The notes under the pieces are model-generated. The model was not told the origin of the DNA. It saw only the letters and a list, made by a program, of their open reading frames with translations, and searched no databases. Shown here in pieces: positions 46,451 through 57,268 of a DNA stretch of 64,000 nucleotides. Numbering within the stretch: the stretch's first letter is position 1; every line of letters begins with the position of its first letter. This stretch comes from Alcaligenaceae bacterium (lineage in GTDB: Bacteria > Pseudomonadota > Gammaproteobacteria > Burkholderiales > Burkholderiaceae_B). The DNA lies in assembly GCA_013416405.1 (NCBI GenBank), contig JACCET010000003.1, forward strand, positions 1 to 64,000, given 5' to 3'. Made by a program: the position numbers and the translations under genes.

Positions 46451-47713
46451 ATGACTGTTGCCCCTCATTTCAAGTTCAATAATGGCGTGCTGCACGCCGA
46501 AGACCTTTCGCTAGCCCAACTGGCCGATACCTACGACACGCCCCTGTACGTCTATTCGCGCCAGGCCTTGCACGACGCCTGGGAAGCTTATCGGGTAGCC
46601 TGTGAAGGCCGTAATGTACTGGTGTGCTACGGCATGAAAGCCAACTCCAACTTGGCTGTGCTTAATGAATTCAAGAATCTGGGCTCAGGCTTTGATATCG
46701 TGTCGGGCGGCGAACTGGCCCGCGTGCTGGCCGTGGGCGCTGACCCTGGCAAAGTCGTTTTTTCGGGCGTTGGCAAGCAAGTCTGGGAAATGAAAGCCGC
46801 CCTCGAGGCCGGCGTGAAATGCTTTAACGTCGAATCGGAAGCCGAACTGACACGCCTGGCCGAAGTTGCACAGGAAATGGGCAAGGTCGCGCCGGTATCG
46901 CTGCGCGTCAATCCCGATGTCGATGCGCAGACCCACCCTTATATTTCCACAGGTCTGAAAGAGAACAAGTTCGGCATTGCCATTGAGCATGCTGTTCAGG
47001 TCTATCAGTTCGCCGCTACGCTTCCCAGCCTGAACATTGTCGGTCTGGATTGCCACATTGGCTCTCAGATTACCGAGGTCAGCCCCTACCTTGACGCACT
47101 GGACAAGCTGATCGCCCTGATCCAGACCCTGACCAGCCACGGCATACACCTGAAGCATCTGGACCTGGGGGGTGGCATAGGCATACGCTACACCGACGAA
47201 AAGCCGCTCACTCCCAGCGATCTGCTGGATCAGGTTTTTAAGGCGCTCAAGCAGCATCAACTCGATGAGCTGCAAATTGTTCTGGAACCCGGACGCTCGT
47301 TGGTGGGTAATGCCGGCGTGCTGCTTACGCGGGTTGAATACCTGAAACACAGCGAGGCCAAGAATTTCGCCATCGTAGACGCCGCCATGAACGACTTGGT
47401 ACGCCCCACGCTTTACGATGCCTGGCATAGCGTTGAAGCGGTTCAGCCGCGCCCAGAGGAAGGCAACGTGTACGATATCGTCGGGCCAATTTGTGAAAGC
47501 GGCGACTGGCTGGCGCGTGATCGTCAGTTCGCCCTACAGCAAGGCGACCTGTTGGCTATCATGTCGGCGGGCGCGTACGCGTTCACCATGTCCAGCCAAT
47601 ACAACACACGCCCCCGCGCGGCTGAAGTGATCGTTGACGGCGCCACGGCACAGCTGGTGCGGCCCCGTGAATCACTGGAAAGCCTGTATGCCAGCGAAAC
47701 CATCCTGAAGTAA
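46451..47713 (+). CDS. lysA: Diaminopimelate decarboxylase
   Basis: This 420-residue fold-type III PLP enzyme performs the last step of lysine synthesis (meso-DAP to L-lysine). The PLP lysine is Lys63 in CYGMKANSNLAVL. HIGSQI, the glycine-rich DLGGGIGIRY and EPGRSLVGNAG bind PLP phosphate, and the CESGDW cysteine contributes to the neighbouring active site. A perfect 27-bp hairpin follows 1 bp after the stop codon. Confidence 0.97.
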   Translation: MTVAPHFKFNNGVLHAEDLSLAQLADTYDTPLYVYSRQALHDAWEAYRVACEGRNVLVCYGMKANSNLAVLNEFKNLGSGFDIVSGGELARVLAVGADPGKVVFSGVGKQVWEMKAALEAGVKCFNVESEAELTRLAEVAQEMGKVAPVSLRVNPDVDAQTHPYISTGLKENKFGIAIEHAVQVYQFAATLPSLNIVGLDCHIGSQITEVSPYLDALDKLIALIQTLTSHGIHLKHLDLGGGIGIRYTDEKPLTPSDLLDQVFKALKQHQLDELQIVLEPGRSLVGNAGVLLTRVEYLKHSEAKNFAIVDAAMNDLVRPTLYDAWHSVEAVQPRPEEGNVYDIVGPICESGDWLARDRQFALQQGDLLAIMSAGAYAFTMSSQYNTRPRAAEVIVDGATAQLVRPRESLESLYASETILK

Positions 47714-47714
47714 G

Positions 47715-47774
47715 CAGGAGAGCAGGCAAAATAATACCGGGTCTTTGCCCGGTATTATTTTGCCTGCTCTCCTG
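47715..47774. terminator. Perfect 27-bp hairpin, bidirectional terminator
   Basis: The arms 47715-47741 and 47748-47774 are exactly complementary over 27 bp around the 6-nt loop TCTTTG. The inner stem is GC-rich (ACCGGG/CCCGGT), then an A/T block (AAAATAAT/ATTATTTT), then an outer GC stem (CAGGAGAGCAGG). It separates convergent lysA and ccsB and should stop transcription in both directions, the A/T block supplying a U-rich run. Confidence 0.8.
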
Positions 47775-47782
47775 CCGCGCTG

Positions 47783-49141
47783 TTACAGCTCGCCGTAGGA
47801 ATGCAGGCCCGACAGGAACATATTGACGCCCAGGAAGGCAAAGCTTGTGATCACCAGGCCTATGAGGGCCCAGTATGCGGCCATGGTGCCGCGCAGGCCC
47901 TTCATTAGCCGCATATGCAGCCAGGCAGCATAATTCAGCCAGACGATAAGCGCCCAGGTCTCTTTGGGATCCCACTGCCAATAAGTACCCCAGGCGTCGG
48001 CGGCCCATAAGGCGCCCAGAATGGTGGCTACCGTAAAGAAGGCAAAGCCCACGGCTATGGCCCGATACATGATGTCGTCGAGGATTTCCAGTGAAGGCAG
48101 CTTGCTGGCAATAGGCCCGCGAAACGCCAGAATGGTGCCCACGATAATGGCGCCTATGCCGAAATACAGCATCCAGGTGGCCGACAATTCACGCGAGCCG
48201 AACATCATGGGTTCCGCACATAGGATAGCGCCCACTATGAACAACGGGGCCAGCTTGGCCAGCGAACGCGTCTGGCCGTTTTCTTTGACCAGGTAGGCAA
48301 ACCCCACCATGGCCGCCAAAGAAAAAGTGCCATAGCCTATGAAATTGGCGGGCACGTGCAACTTCATCCACCAGCTTTTCAGTGCGGGCACCAGCGGCTG
48401 AATCTGGAAGGCATCGCGGGTAAACGTATACCAAAGCAAAAACACCACCGCCGAACTGATCACCAGCAGCACAAAGCCGCCCAGCGCGCGTGTGGCGTAG
48501 CGTCGTTCGTAATACAGGTAGAACAAGGCGGTAATCAGGGCAAACAGCACGAACACTTCGTACAGATTACTGACCGGAATATGCCCGATATCGGGCCCCA
48601 GCAGGTGCCCTTCACGCCAACGCACCAACAGGCCCGTAACACCCGCATACACAGCGCCCCAGGTCAGTACCGTGCCCAGCCAAGCTGCGGTCGTGCTGAC
48701 GAAACCCACCCAGTAGCACACCATGGCCAGCACAAACAGCGAACACATCCATAGAATGGCCGACTGGGAAGAGAACAGATATTGCAGGAAGAAGATACTT
48801 TCGGCGCGGGTGATATCACCTTGCCCTAGCCCATCGCCGCCGCTATACAGCCAAATGGCGAAAAGGGCGCTTGCACCGGCGGCTATCATGAGGGTGCGCA
48901 AGGGTCGCCACAACCAAGCCATCCAGCTCAGCCCAAGCACCGCGCCACAGAGTATGAGCTTCTCGTAGTAGTCCATGCTTGCACTGAACTGGGTCAGTGC
49001 CACGCCGGCGCCGACAGCCAGAATCAGGAAAAATACGATATCGGTCCAGTCGGGCTTGCCCCGATGACCGCGCGAGTCGCCACTGGCGGTCATGGCGTCT
49101 TGCCACATCGGTGCGCCCGACGAAAGAATTGAGTCGCTCAT
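47783..49141 (-). CDS. ccsB: Cytochrome c biogenesis protein CcsB (CcsA/ResC family)
   Basis: This 452-residue multi-span membrane protein has the haem-handling tryptophan-rich WWD-like motif (ADAWGTYWQWDPKETWALIVW) and flanking conserved histidines (MKLHVPANFIGYGTFS; YAAWLHMRLMKG). With ResB it forms the system II synthase that exports haem and attaches it to apocytochromes c at the periplasmic face. It lies 12 bp after resB. Naming varies (CcsB or CcsA/ResC). Confidence 0.93.
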   Translation of the reverse strand: MSDSILSSGAPMWQDAMTASGDSRGHRGKPDWTDIVFFLILAVGAGVALTQFSASMDYYEKLILCGAVLGLSWMAWLWRPLRTLMIAAGASALFAIWLYSGGDGLGQGDITRAESIFFLQYLFSSQSAILWMCSLFVLAMVCYWVGFVSTTAAWLGTVLTWGAVYAGVTGLLVRWREGHLLGPDIGHIPVSNLYEVFVLFALITALFYLYYERRYATRALGGFVLLVISSAVVFLLWYTFTRDAFQIQPLVPALKSWWMKLHVPANFIGYGTFSLAAMVGFAYLVKENGQTRSLAKLAPLFIVGAILCAEPMMFGSRELSATWMLYFGIGAIIVGTILAFRGPIASKLPSLEILDDIMYRAIAVGFAFFTVATILGALWAADAWGTYWQWDPKETWALIVWLNYAAWLHMRLMKGLRGTMAAYWALIGLVITSFAFLGVNMFLSGLHSYGEL

Positions 49142-49153
49142 AGGAAGAACCTT

Positions 49154-51217
49154 TTACGTAGCAAGGCGTTTGAACGCCTCTTTGAAGCGATCGAACTCGT
49201 GATTGAAATCAAGGGTGCGCCGCTGAGATGTCATGGCGGCCAGCAATTCGCTGCCGTCGGCATGTGGTTTGACCCATACCCAGATTCTACGATCACGAAT
49301 ATAGAACATAGAAAAAACGCCTATAACCAAAAATAGACTGCCCAGATAAACCGTATTCTTGCCCGGGCTACGTGCCACCTGGAATACACTGGCCTCGAGC
49401 TGCTTGAAGCTTTTCAGCGTCAGGAATACCGGCGCCGGATAATCGGGCAGATTGGCCAGCGCCAAGAGCGACATCTGCACCCATTGTTCATCCTTGCTTG
49501 CGCCTGAACCTTCGTATTTGACCGCAGGCAAACCGGAACGTTCACGCACCACGTCGCGCAACTCAGTCAATGTTAACTGAATCATGGGCACCGCAAAGCC
49601 AAGTACTTTTTCGCGATCCGACTCGGGGACTTTCTCGATGATGCCATTAAAACCCTGACGATAAAAAGTTTCTAGTGCACCCTGGGCCGCCTTTTCAAGC
49701 ATGGGGGCCGGCATGGAAGAAGTATTGGCATTTTTCTGCGCAAACCGAACCGCCGCTTCGCGCACTAAGGCCGGCTGGGCCAGCGCCGCACGCAAGTTCA
49801 TGAACTCGACCACCGAGTTGTCGGCGTCGGCAGGAATCCGGATATAACGATAAGGCTGGGCTTCGGAATCGCGCACGCCCACTAGGAATACCGGGCTGCC
49901 GTCCAGCACCATGGGCAGCATGTAATTGGTGAACTCGTGCGCCTGCCCGTCCTCGCCAATGATGCGGTACTGCACGCTGGGGCCCACATTCTGCAAATGA
50001 TCGTTCTTGGCGCCGGCCGCACTGCCTGTTACTGCGGCCACGTGCTCGATGACGGCCTTGGGCTGAGGCTCAGCGTCGCCAGACAGGTTTTCTACGTTGA
50101 TCACGCGCAGTCCCGAAAACTCTATGTTCAAGGGTATGGGCCGACCGCTACCGGTGGCCGTGATATCAACGCTGGATCCAACCGTGCCATCTAGATCAAA
50201 AGGCTGGGCCGAAGCCCCTGCCAAGGGGTAGCCGACCAGTTCCAGTGTACTGCCCCCGTCGTCAAAACTGGACTGATAGACGGTAACGCCCTTGTAGCGC
50301 AAGGGTTCATTCACTTCTATGGTCTGGCTGAAGGTGTCGCCTGTTTCGGGGTCGGTCACCTCGACTTCGCTCTTGAAGCTGCTGGGCATACCGGTTGAAT
50401 AGTAATCAACGATGAACTTGTTCAGCTTCAGGCTGAAGGGCAAAGGCTGTACCAGCACACCCTCGTCAACGGCAATGATGCCGCTGCTGCTTTGCGCGCC
50501 TTCCGGCACCAGCATATTGGCCCGGAAGCTGGGATTGCGCGCCGACAAGCGCCCCGTCTCGGGAACCTGGGATATCAGCATGTTCTCGGTAATGGGCTGT
50601 TTATCGCCTAGCCAGACTTGAAGGCGGACTGGTAATTCGCTGTCCAGCAGGCCTCCGACACAGATCACAACAATGGCGGCATGAGCGAAAATATAGCCCA
50701 ACCGGTTGGCGCTGCCTTTCTTGGCGGCCAGCATGACGCTATCGCCATCCTGCCTGAGCTTGTATTTGTAACCTTGCTGTCCCAGCCAGCCCTGCACACG
50801 CTTCAAGCTGTCAGCCGGCGCCATGGGCGATACGGTTTCGACCCGGTGGTGAAAAGAGCGCAGGCTGCTGGCGCGCACATATTCGCGAAAAGACTGCATG
50901 TCTCGCACCATTTTCGGCGCGTTACGCAACAAACAAATGCTGGTCGACACCACCAAAAAGGTCATGATCAACAAAAACCACCAACTGTTGTAGATATGCC
51001 AGATGGAGAACTTGTCGAAGACCGCGAACCAGAAAGGCCCGAACTGGTCGATGTATCCATTGGACGCCTGATTTTGCTGCAGCACCGTGCCGATCAGGCT
51101 GGCCACGCAAATGAACATCAACAGGCTGACGGCAAACCGCATTGAGCCCAGCAGTTCGAAGACATCTGCGCCCAGGCGTCGTGTGGATGTAGCAGTTTTC
51201 ACAGGTGTGATCTTCAT
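49154..51217 (-). CDS. resB: Cytochrome c biogenesis protein ResB
   Basis: This 687-residue ResB/Ccs1 protein has N-terminal membrane spans (ELLGSMRFAVSLLMFICVASLIGTVLQQN), a large periplasmic domain (about residues 200-600) and a final span (NTVYLGSLFLVIGVFSMFYIRDRRIWVWV). It is the partner of CcsB in system II cytochrome c maturation. The annotated ATG at 51217 has only the T-run of a terminator-like hairpin before it and no Shine-Dalgarno sequence. Confidence 0.93.
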   Translation of the reverse strand: MKITPVKTATSTRRLGADVFELLGSMRFAVSLLMFICVASLIGTVLQQNQASNGYIDQFGPFWFAVFDKFSIWHIYNSWWFLLIMTFLVVSTSICLLRNAPKMVRDMQSFREYVRASSLRSFHHRVETVSPMAPADSLKRVQGWLGQQGYKYKLRQDGDSVMLAAKKGSANRLGYIFAHAAIVVICVGGLLDSELPVRLQVWLGDKQPITENMLISQVPETGRLSARNPSFRANMLVPEGAQSSSGIIAVDEGVLVQPLPFSLKLNKFIVDYYSTGMPSSFKSEVEVTDPETGDTFSQTIEVNEPLRYKGVTVYQSSFDDGGSTLELVGYPLAGASAQPFDLDGTVGSSVDITATGSGRPIPLNIEFSGLRVINVENLSGDAEPQPKAVIEHVAAVTGSAAGAKNDHLQNVGPSVQYRIIGEDGQAHEFTNYMLPMVLDGSPVFLVGVRDSEAQPYRYIRIPADADNSVVEFMNLRAALAQPALVREAAVRFAQKNANTSSMPAPMLEKAAQGALETFYRQGFNGIIEKVPESDREKVLGFAVPMIQLTLTELRDVVRERSGLPAVKYEGSGASKDEQWVQMSLLALANLPDYPAPVFLTLKSFKQLEASVFQVARSPGKNTVYLGSLFLVIGVFSMFYIRDRRIWVWVKPHADGSELLAAMTSQRRTLDFNHEFDRFKEAFKRLAT

Positions 51218-51221
51218 AAAA

Positions 51222-51249
51222 AAGGGGATGCTGGCAACAGCGTCCCCTT
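51222..51249 (-). terminator. Terminator-like hairpin between cytochrome c4 gene and resB
   Basis: On the minus strand AAGGGGACGCTG (51249-51238) pairs with CAGCATCCCCTT (51233-51222) around a 4-nt loop with one G-T pair. It is followed by six T ending right at the resB ATG. It should end the cytochrome c4 transcript. Confidence 0.7.
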
Positions 51250-51300
51250 TATTTTAAACCGCTTGCCGCAGTACTTTGCCGCGGCAAGTCATGCTTGCTG

Positions 51301-52002
51301 TTAGCGCAAGCCCGCAGCGTAATCAGCTACCGCCGCAATGTCGGCATCGGACATACGGTCGGCGATTTCGTGCATGACCGTGTTATTGGCACGATCGTTG
51401 CTGCGGAAATGCTTGAGTTGGTCGGCAAGATAGCTGGGATGCTGGCCTGCCAGGCGAGGATAGGCTCCGGGTATGCCCGCGCCGTTGGGCGAGTGGCAGC
51501 CGGCACAGGCGGGAACCTTGCGATCGGGCAAGCCACCGCGCCAGATATGCTGACCACGCTCCATGGTGGCCTCGTTGCTGGCCGTACCGGCAGCTTCCGG
51601 ATCCAGAGGTTGCTGGGCCAGATAGTAAGCAATATTTTGCCGGTCTTCAGCAGTAAGCGCCGAGGCAAAGGGAGTCATGACCGAAGGCGCGCCATTAGGG
51701 CCGCCACGGGCCGGTTTGGAGTTTTCGTTTTTCGGTGCAAAATCGACCAATTGCTTGACCAGATATTCGTGCGGCTGACTGGCCAGGTTGGGATTGACGG
51801 GAATCGTGCTATTGCCCGCAGCCCCATGGCAACTGGCACAGGCCAAAACGCCACGTGACATATCGCCATTGGTGTATAGCTGCTCGCCTTTGGCGGCATC
51901 GGGCTTGGCAACGGCCACGTCCGCAGCATGCGCTAATGAAACTACGGAAGACCCCAGCAGCAGGCCGCTGGCAATTACGATTCTGGAAAGCATAAGCTTC
52001 AT
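51301..52002 (-). CDS. Di-haem cytochrome c4
   Basis: This ~233-residue periplasmic di-haem cytochrome has a signal peptide ending at AHA (residue ~26) and two haem-binding motifs, Cys55-x2-Cys58-His59 (CASCH) and Cys166-x2-Cys169-His170 (CAGCH). Each is followed by a Met-containing loop for axial ligation. It passes electrons to terminal oxidases. The ATG at 52002 has GAGG 6 nt upstream. It sits next to the resB-ccsB genes that mature it and diverges from engB. Confidence 0.92.
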   Translation of the reverse strand: MKLMLSRIVIASGLLLGSSVVSLAHAADVAVAKPDAAKGEQLYTNGDMSRGVLACASCHGAAGNSTIPVNPNLASQPHEYLVKQLVDFAPKNENSKPARGGPNGAPSVMTPFASALTAEDRQNIAYYLAQQPLDPEAAGTASNEATMERGQHIWRGGLPDRKVPACAGCHSPNGAGIPGAYPRLAGQHPSYLADQLKHFRSNDRANNTVMHEIADRMSDADIAAVADYAAGLR

Positions 52003-52156
52003 GAAGACCTCGACGATCGCTATTCGATCCGGGTGCGATAGACACCACTGTGACAATGCCACTTCTGTCCAAAGCAGCCCCTGGAAGAAATGACGCAACG
52101 TTTCAAACCTGCGATTATACAATAGCAGTTAAATTAAACCGTACCAGGTACTCATT

Positions 52157-53790
<1,634 letters not shown>

Positions 53791-53897
53791 GCGTCGTCGG
53801 CCGGCCATTCGGCAGGTCTCTTGTATGCGCGGGCATGTGGCTTGCTGGCTCTGAAGGTGTACCACGAGGACTCAACCTCTGACTTTAGGAGTAACGT

Positions 53898-54104
53898 ATG
53901 GGTAATCATGTTTACAAGCACCTTGAGCTGACGGGCTCGTCGGCTGTTGGCATTGAAGACGCGGTTAACACTGCACTCGCGAAAGCTAACGAAACGGTGC
54001 GCAATATTCAGTGGTTTACGGTGACCGACACGCGCGGTCATGTTGTAGACGGGAAGGTGGCGTACTGGCAGGTGTCAATTAACGCTGGGTTTACGTTGGA
54101 ATAG
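53898..54104 (+). CDS. Dodecin family flavin-binding protein
   Basis: This 68-residue dodecin ([61 protein letters not shown]) has the family's one-helix, three-strand fold and the conserved flavin-stacking Trp39 (NIQWF). Dodecamers store or sequester flavin, and some also bind CoA. The ATG follows TTTAGGAG. It stands alone between hemB and structured repeats. Confidence 0.9.
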   Translation: MGNHVYKHLELTGSSAVGIEDAVNTALAKANETVRNIQWFTVTDTRGHVVDGKVAYWQVSINAGFTLE

Positions 54105-54134
54105 GCGGCTTATACCGTTGACTGGTTTCTTGCA

Positions 54135-54353
54135 TGGTGTGGGTGTCTGCCCCGGACTGTGCTCCGCTCGCTGCGCCCCCTTCGGGGGTGCCCTTGCAAG
54201 CGCCATTCGTCGGGGTCGGGCCTGAACTCGCCACGCATCAGCCGCCTGTGGGCTGATGCGTGACTCAGACAGCAGGCCCTCTTCCGCCCCGCCGCCTGGC
54301 GCCTGCTGCGGCTTGCTCAAAAGTCGCCCAGCCCAGGGCAGACACCCACACCA
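54135..54353. repeat. 219-bp intergenic element with 18-bp terminal inverted repeats
   Basis: TGGTGTGGGTGTCTGCCC at 54135-54152 is perfectly inverted at 54336-54353. Inside are strong hairpins, including CGCCCCCTTCGGGGGTG near 54175 and CGCATCAGCCGCCTGTGGGC with its complement near 54235-54262. No credible gene is present. It has the form of a miniature inverted-repeat element or folded RNA. Confidence 0.65.
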
Positions 54354-54428
54354 CACCAATGAAATGCAGGGGTAAACGGTACCTGTCATTTGCCAGCCGT
54401 CGCTACGAACTGTTCCGCACCCCAAGGC

Positions 54429-54660
54429 GTCAGGCGGTTCGACTGCGGCTAATCTCTGTGGCTGCAGTGTGCCGATCCTTGTGGGTCGGGCTGCGGCGAC
54501 TTTCGGGGCGGAGCGAGCCGGAGGCGAAGGCAGCCCGTATGGGCGGACGAGCGAGCGACGCGGTGTTCGGCGCGCAGGCGCCGAACCCGTCACGAGGAGC
54601 AAAGCCCGGCCTACAAGGACCGGTACACGCCCCTAGAAATCAGCAGTCGAACCGCCTGAC
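54429..54660. repeat. 232-bp intergenic element with 18-bp terminal inverted repeats
   Basis: GTCAGGCGGTTCGACTGC at 54429-54446 is perfectly inverted at 54643-54660. The interior is GC-rich and includes a palindrome at 54565-54586 (GTTCGGCGC-GCAG-GCGCCGAAC). It directly follows the first element with 75 bp between, in the 587-bp gap between dodecin and convergent dsbD. No gene is supported. Confidence 0.65.
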
Positions 54661-54691
54661 ACCGCCGCCCCCATAGAAACCTGTAGTCGAA

Positions 54692-56728
54692 CTACCTGCC
54701 CCCACCCTGCAGCAGCAAACTGCTAAGTGCAGTCCCGCTGCCGCCGTCCAAGACCCTGTCGAGCACAGCGCCGAAATCGCGAGCATTCTTGAAGCCGACG
54801 ACCCGAGCATCGGCCAACTGCTGGCCCTGTGCGTTAAAGAAAATGATGCCCGGCGGCCCGAACAGATTGAAGCGCTTGAGCAGCGCCCGGTCATCCTCGG
54901 TATTCTTGGTGACATCCGCCTGTACCAGCAGCAACTGCGACATCTGCGCCGCTACAGTCGGATCACTGAATGTGAATTTTTCCATCTCCAGGCACGACAC
55001 ACACCAATCGGCGTAAAAATCCAGCATCACGGGCCGATTCGTATTCGCCAGCAGATTATCCAGCTCGGCAACCGAGCGAACCTGCGTGAACTGCTGCTTG
55101 ACCGCGTCTAGACTCAAGCTGACCTGCGTGCTGCCACCTGCTGTGGTCGACGCCGTAAAAGGCGCGAGCGGGCGCAGCAGTTCGCGGCCACCGGCGGCCA
55201 TGCCCACGATCAGCACGGCAGCCCAAAGCGCCAGCACCAAACCCAGGGCCTTGTTCAGAAAACGCCCCGCGCCTGCACCGGCTGGCACGGCCTCGAAGGC
55301 GCCCAGCATAGTGGCGCCCCATAAGGCCAGGATGGCCCAGCCCAGCATATTCAACCAGCCGGGCAAAATGGAGTTGACCATCCACCAGGCGGTGGCCAGC
55401 AGCAAAATACCGAATAACCGCTTGATGCCGTTCATCCAGGGGCCTGCCTTGGGCAGCAACAAACCTGACGTGGCGCCAACGACCAGCAGCAGCAGGCCCT
55501 CGCCCCAGGCCATGGCAAACAAGGCCGTTCCGCCCAGCACCAGGTCGCCGGTTTGAGAAATGAACAACAGAACGCCCGCCAGCGGCGCGGCAACGCAAGG
55601 CCCCACGATCAACGCCGACACCATCCCCATCAGGAAGACACCGCCATAGCGGCCGCCAGGCAAACGTGCCAGTCGATGATTGAGCGCCGACTGCATGGCG
55701 GCAGGAACCTGTATGGTAAACAGGTCGAACATCGCCAGGGCCAGCACAGCCAGCACCACGGCGAACACGGATAATATCCATGGCGTTTGCAGCCAATTGG
55801 CCAGGCTGGCGCCTATCAGGCCTGCGGCAATTCCCAGCGCCGTATAGACCAAGGACATACCCAGTACAAACATCGCCGCCAGCGACAGTCCGCGCCAGCG
55901 CGACAGCTGCTTCTGTTCGCCCGCACTGCCGGCCAGTATGGCGAGCAGTATGGGCACCATGGGCAGAACACAAGGCGTGAACGACAGCAGCAGGCCCAGC
56001 AACAACGACAAGGCAATGATTTCCATCCAGCCCGCACTGGCCAGATAAGACGCAAATCCCGTATCGCCCAGCGTCAGGGCACTGCCCATGCTCGCTTTAT
56101 CCGCCACAGCGGCACCAGCGCCGGCCGAGGCCAGTTCCGCCTGCGAACGAGGCGCCGGCACACTGGCCACCACGTGCTGCCCTTGTGCCTGATAGCCGCC
56201 GGCAACGGGCGCCAGCTGAATTTCCTTGGTCATGGGGGGATAGCACAGCCCCGCATCGGCACAGCCCTGACTGGTAACGGCCAGGATCAAAGGTTGACCG
56301 GTGCCTTCGACCAGCGGCAGACGTACCGTGACCTGGTCGTAATAAACTTCCAGATCCCGCTCGAAGGTGGGGTCGTATTTAACTATGCCAGCGGGATAAA
56401 CCGGCACGCCCACTGCCCCGGCAGCTGCTTGCGGACTGACGGCAACCTCGAAGCGCTCTCGGTACATGTAATACTCGGGCGCAATCTTGAAGTGGATATC
56501 CAGCGTGTCGGGGGCCAGGCTTGCCGCCGACATCACAAAGGCGATTTCCGGATCCAGGAACTCTTCTTCGGCCTGCGCCGGGCTGGTGCGCAGCAGGAAT
56601 GCCGCCAGCAGCACGCTGAGCAGCACCACCGCCGCCAGGAATAGGCGCCGCCTGTTCGTGCGCATGGTCATCAGCGCAACAGTTGCCGGGGGCTGTGTCG
56701 TATTGTTGAGTCGCGGCATGTACCGCAT
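54692..56728 (-). CDS. dsbD: Thiol:disulfide interchange protein DsbD
   Basis: This ~678-residue transmembrane reductase has a signal/anchor, an N-terminal periplasmic domain with the CysCys pair (GCADAGLCYPP), an eight-span membrane domain with SFTPCVLPMVP and GPCVAAPLAG, and a C-terminal thioredoxin domain with CVSC (FYADWCVSCLEMEKFTF). It moves electrons from cytoplasmic thioredoxin to periplasmic DsbC/G and cytochrome maturation. The ATG at 56728 has AAAGGA 5 nt upstream. It follows cutA by 10 bp, the usual cutA-dsbD order. Confidence 0.95.
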   Translation of the reverse strand: MRYMPRLNNTTQPPATVALMTMRTNRRRLFLAAVVLLSVLLAAFLLRTSPAQAEEEFLDPEIAFVMSAASLAPDTLDIHFKIAPEYYMYRERFEVAVSPQAAAGAVGVPVYPAGIVKYDPTFERDLEVYYDQVTVRLPLVEGTGQPLILAVTSQGCADAGLCYPPMTKEIQLAPVAGGYQAQGQHVVASVPAPRSQAELASAGAGAAVADKASMGSALTLGDTGFASYLASAGWMEIIALSLLLGLLLSFTPCVLPMVPILLAILAGSAGEQKQLSRWRGLSLAAMFVLGMSLVYTALGIAAGLIGASLANWLQTPWILSVFAVVLAVLALAMFDLFTIQVPAAMQSALNHRLARLPGGRYGGVFLMGMVSALIVGPCVAAPLAGVLLFISQTGDLVLGGTALFAMAWGEGLLLLVVGATSGLLLPKAGPWMNGIKRLFGILLLATAWWMVNSILPGWLNMLGWAILALWGATMLGAFEAVPAGAGAGRFLNKALGLVLALWAAVLIVGMAAGGRELLRPLAPFTASTTAGGSTQVSLSLDAVKQQFTQVRSVAELDNLLANTNRPVMLDFYADWCVSCLEMEKFTFSDPTVAAQMSQLLLVQADVTKNTEDDRALLKRFNLFGPPGIIFFNAQGQQLADARVVGFKNARDFGAVLDRVLDGGSGTALSSLLLQGGGR

Positions 56729-56738
56729 AAACTTTCCT

Positions 56739-57080
56739 TTAAACCTGTACTTGCGCACGTACCCATTCCAGATAGCTGACAGAACCACCCAGGACGGGCA
56801 ACACCAGCACCTCTGGTACTTCGTAAGGGTGTAGGTCCATCAAGCGTTCGATCAGGGCCTGAGCCCGCGTTCCGGTGGTTTTGATGGTTAGGGGGATTTC
56901 TTCCGTGCCTTCCAGCTCGCCCTGCCACATGTACATAGACAAGCCTTGTACGCCAAGGTTCACGCAGGCTGCCAAATGCTCTTCGACCAGCACATGTGCA
57001 ATGCGTTTGGCCAACAACATATCGGGCGCATTGCTAAGAATGACCACGACATCGTGGTCGGCATATAAGGAGGAAGTCAC
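56739..57080 (-). CDS. cutA: Divalent-cation tolerance protein CutA
   Basis: This 113-residue trimeric CutA1-type protein has VILSNAPDMLLAKRIAHVLVEEHLAACVNL, the MYMWQGELEGTEEIPLTIKT strand pair and HPYEVPEVLVLPV. The family is linked to copper tolerance, but its molecular role is unsettled. It lies upstream of dsbD in a two-gene unit and downstream of the ribosomal operon terminator. Confidence 0.93.
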   Translation of the reverse strand: MTSSLYADHDVVVILSNAPDMLLAKRIAHVLVEEHLAACVNLGVQGLSMYMWQGELEGTEEIPLTIKTTGTRAQALIERLMDLHPYEVPEVLVLPVLGGSVSYLEWVRAQVQV

Positions 57081-57225
57081 AGGCGGGCTCTTTCCAAGTA
57101 TCTGTAAGCAATGAGTTTACCCCGGGCACGCCTATCCCGCCTTGCGCTGGCGCAATGGACGACTGCCGGCACTACAAAGCCGCGCCCTCGACCGGCACCA
57201 GTGCCGCCAGGACCACAGCAGGCGT

Positions 57226-57249
57226 AAAAAAACGGGCCTGAGCCCGTTT
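57226..57249 (-). terminator. Intrinsic terminator of the alpha ribosomal operon
   Basis: On the minus strand ACGGGC, loop TCAG and GCCCGT are followed by seven T at 57226-57232. It lies 20 bp after the rplQ stop codon. Confidence 0.85.
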
Positions 57250-57268
57250 CCTGGTAATGCCTGAATGC

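Noticed and set aside
54075-54602. 175-codon minus-strand frame over the structured repeats
   Set aside because: It has Arg/Pro-rich low-complexity content and covers inverted repeats; such frames are common artefacts in GC-rich repeats.
54260-54676. 138-codon plus-strand frame over the structured repeats
   Set aside because: Same reason; no ribosome binding site and no family match.
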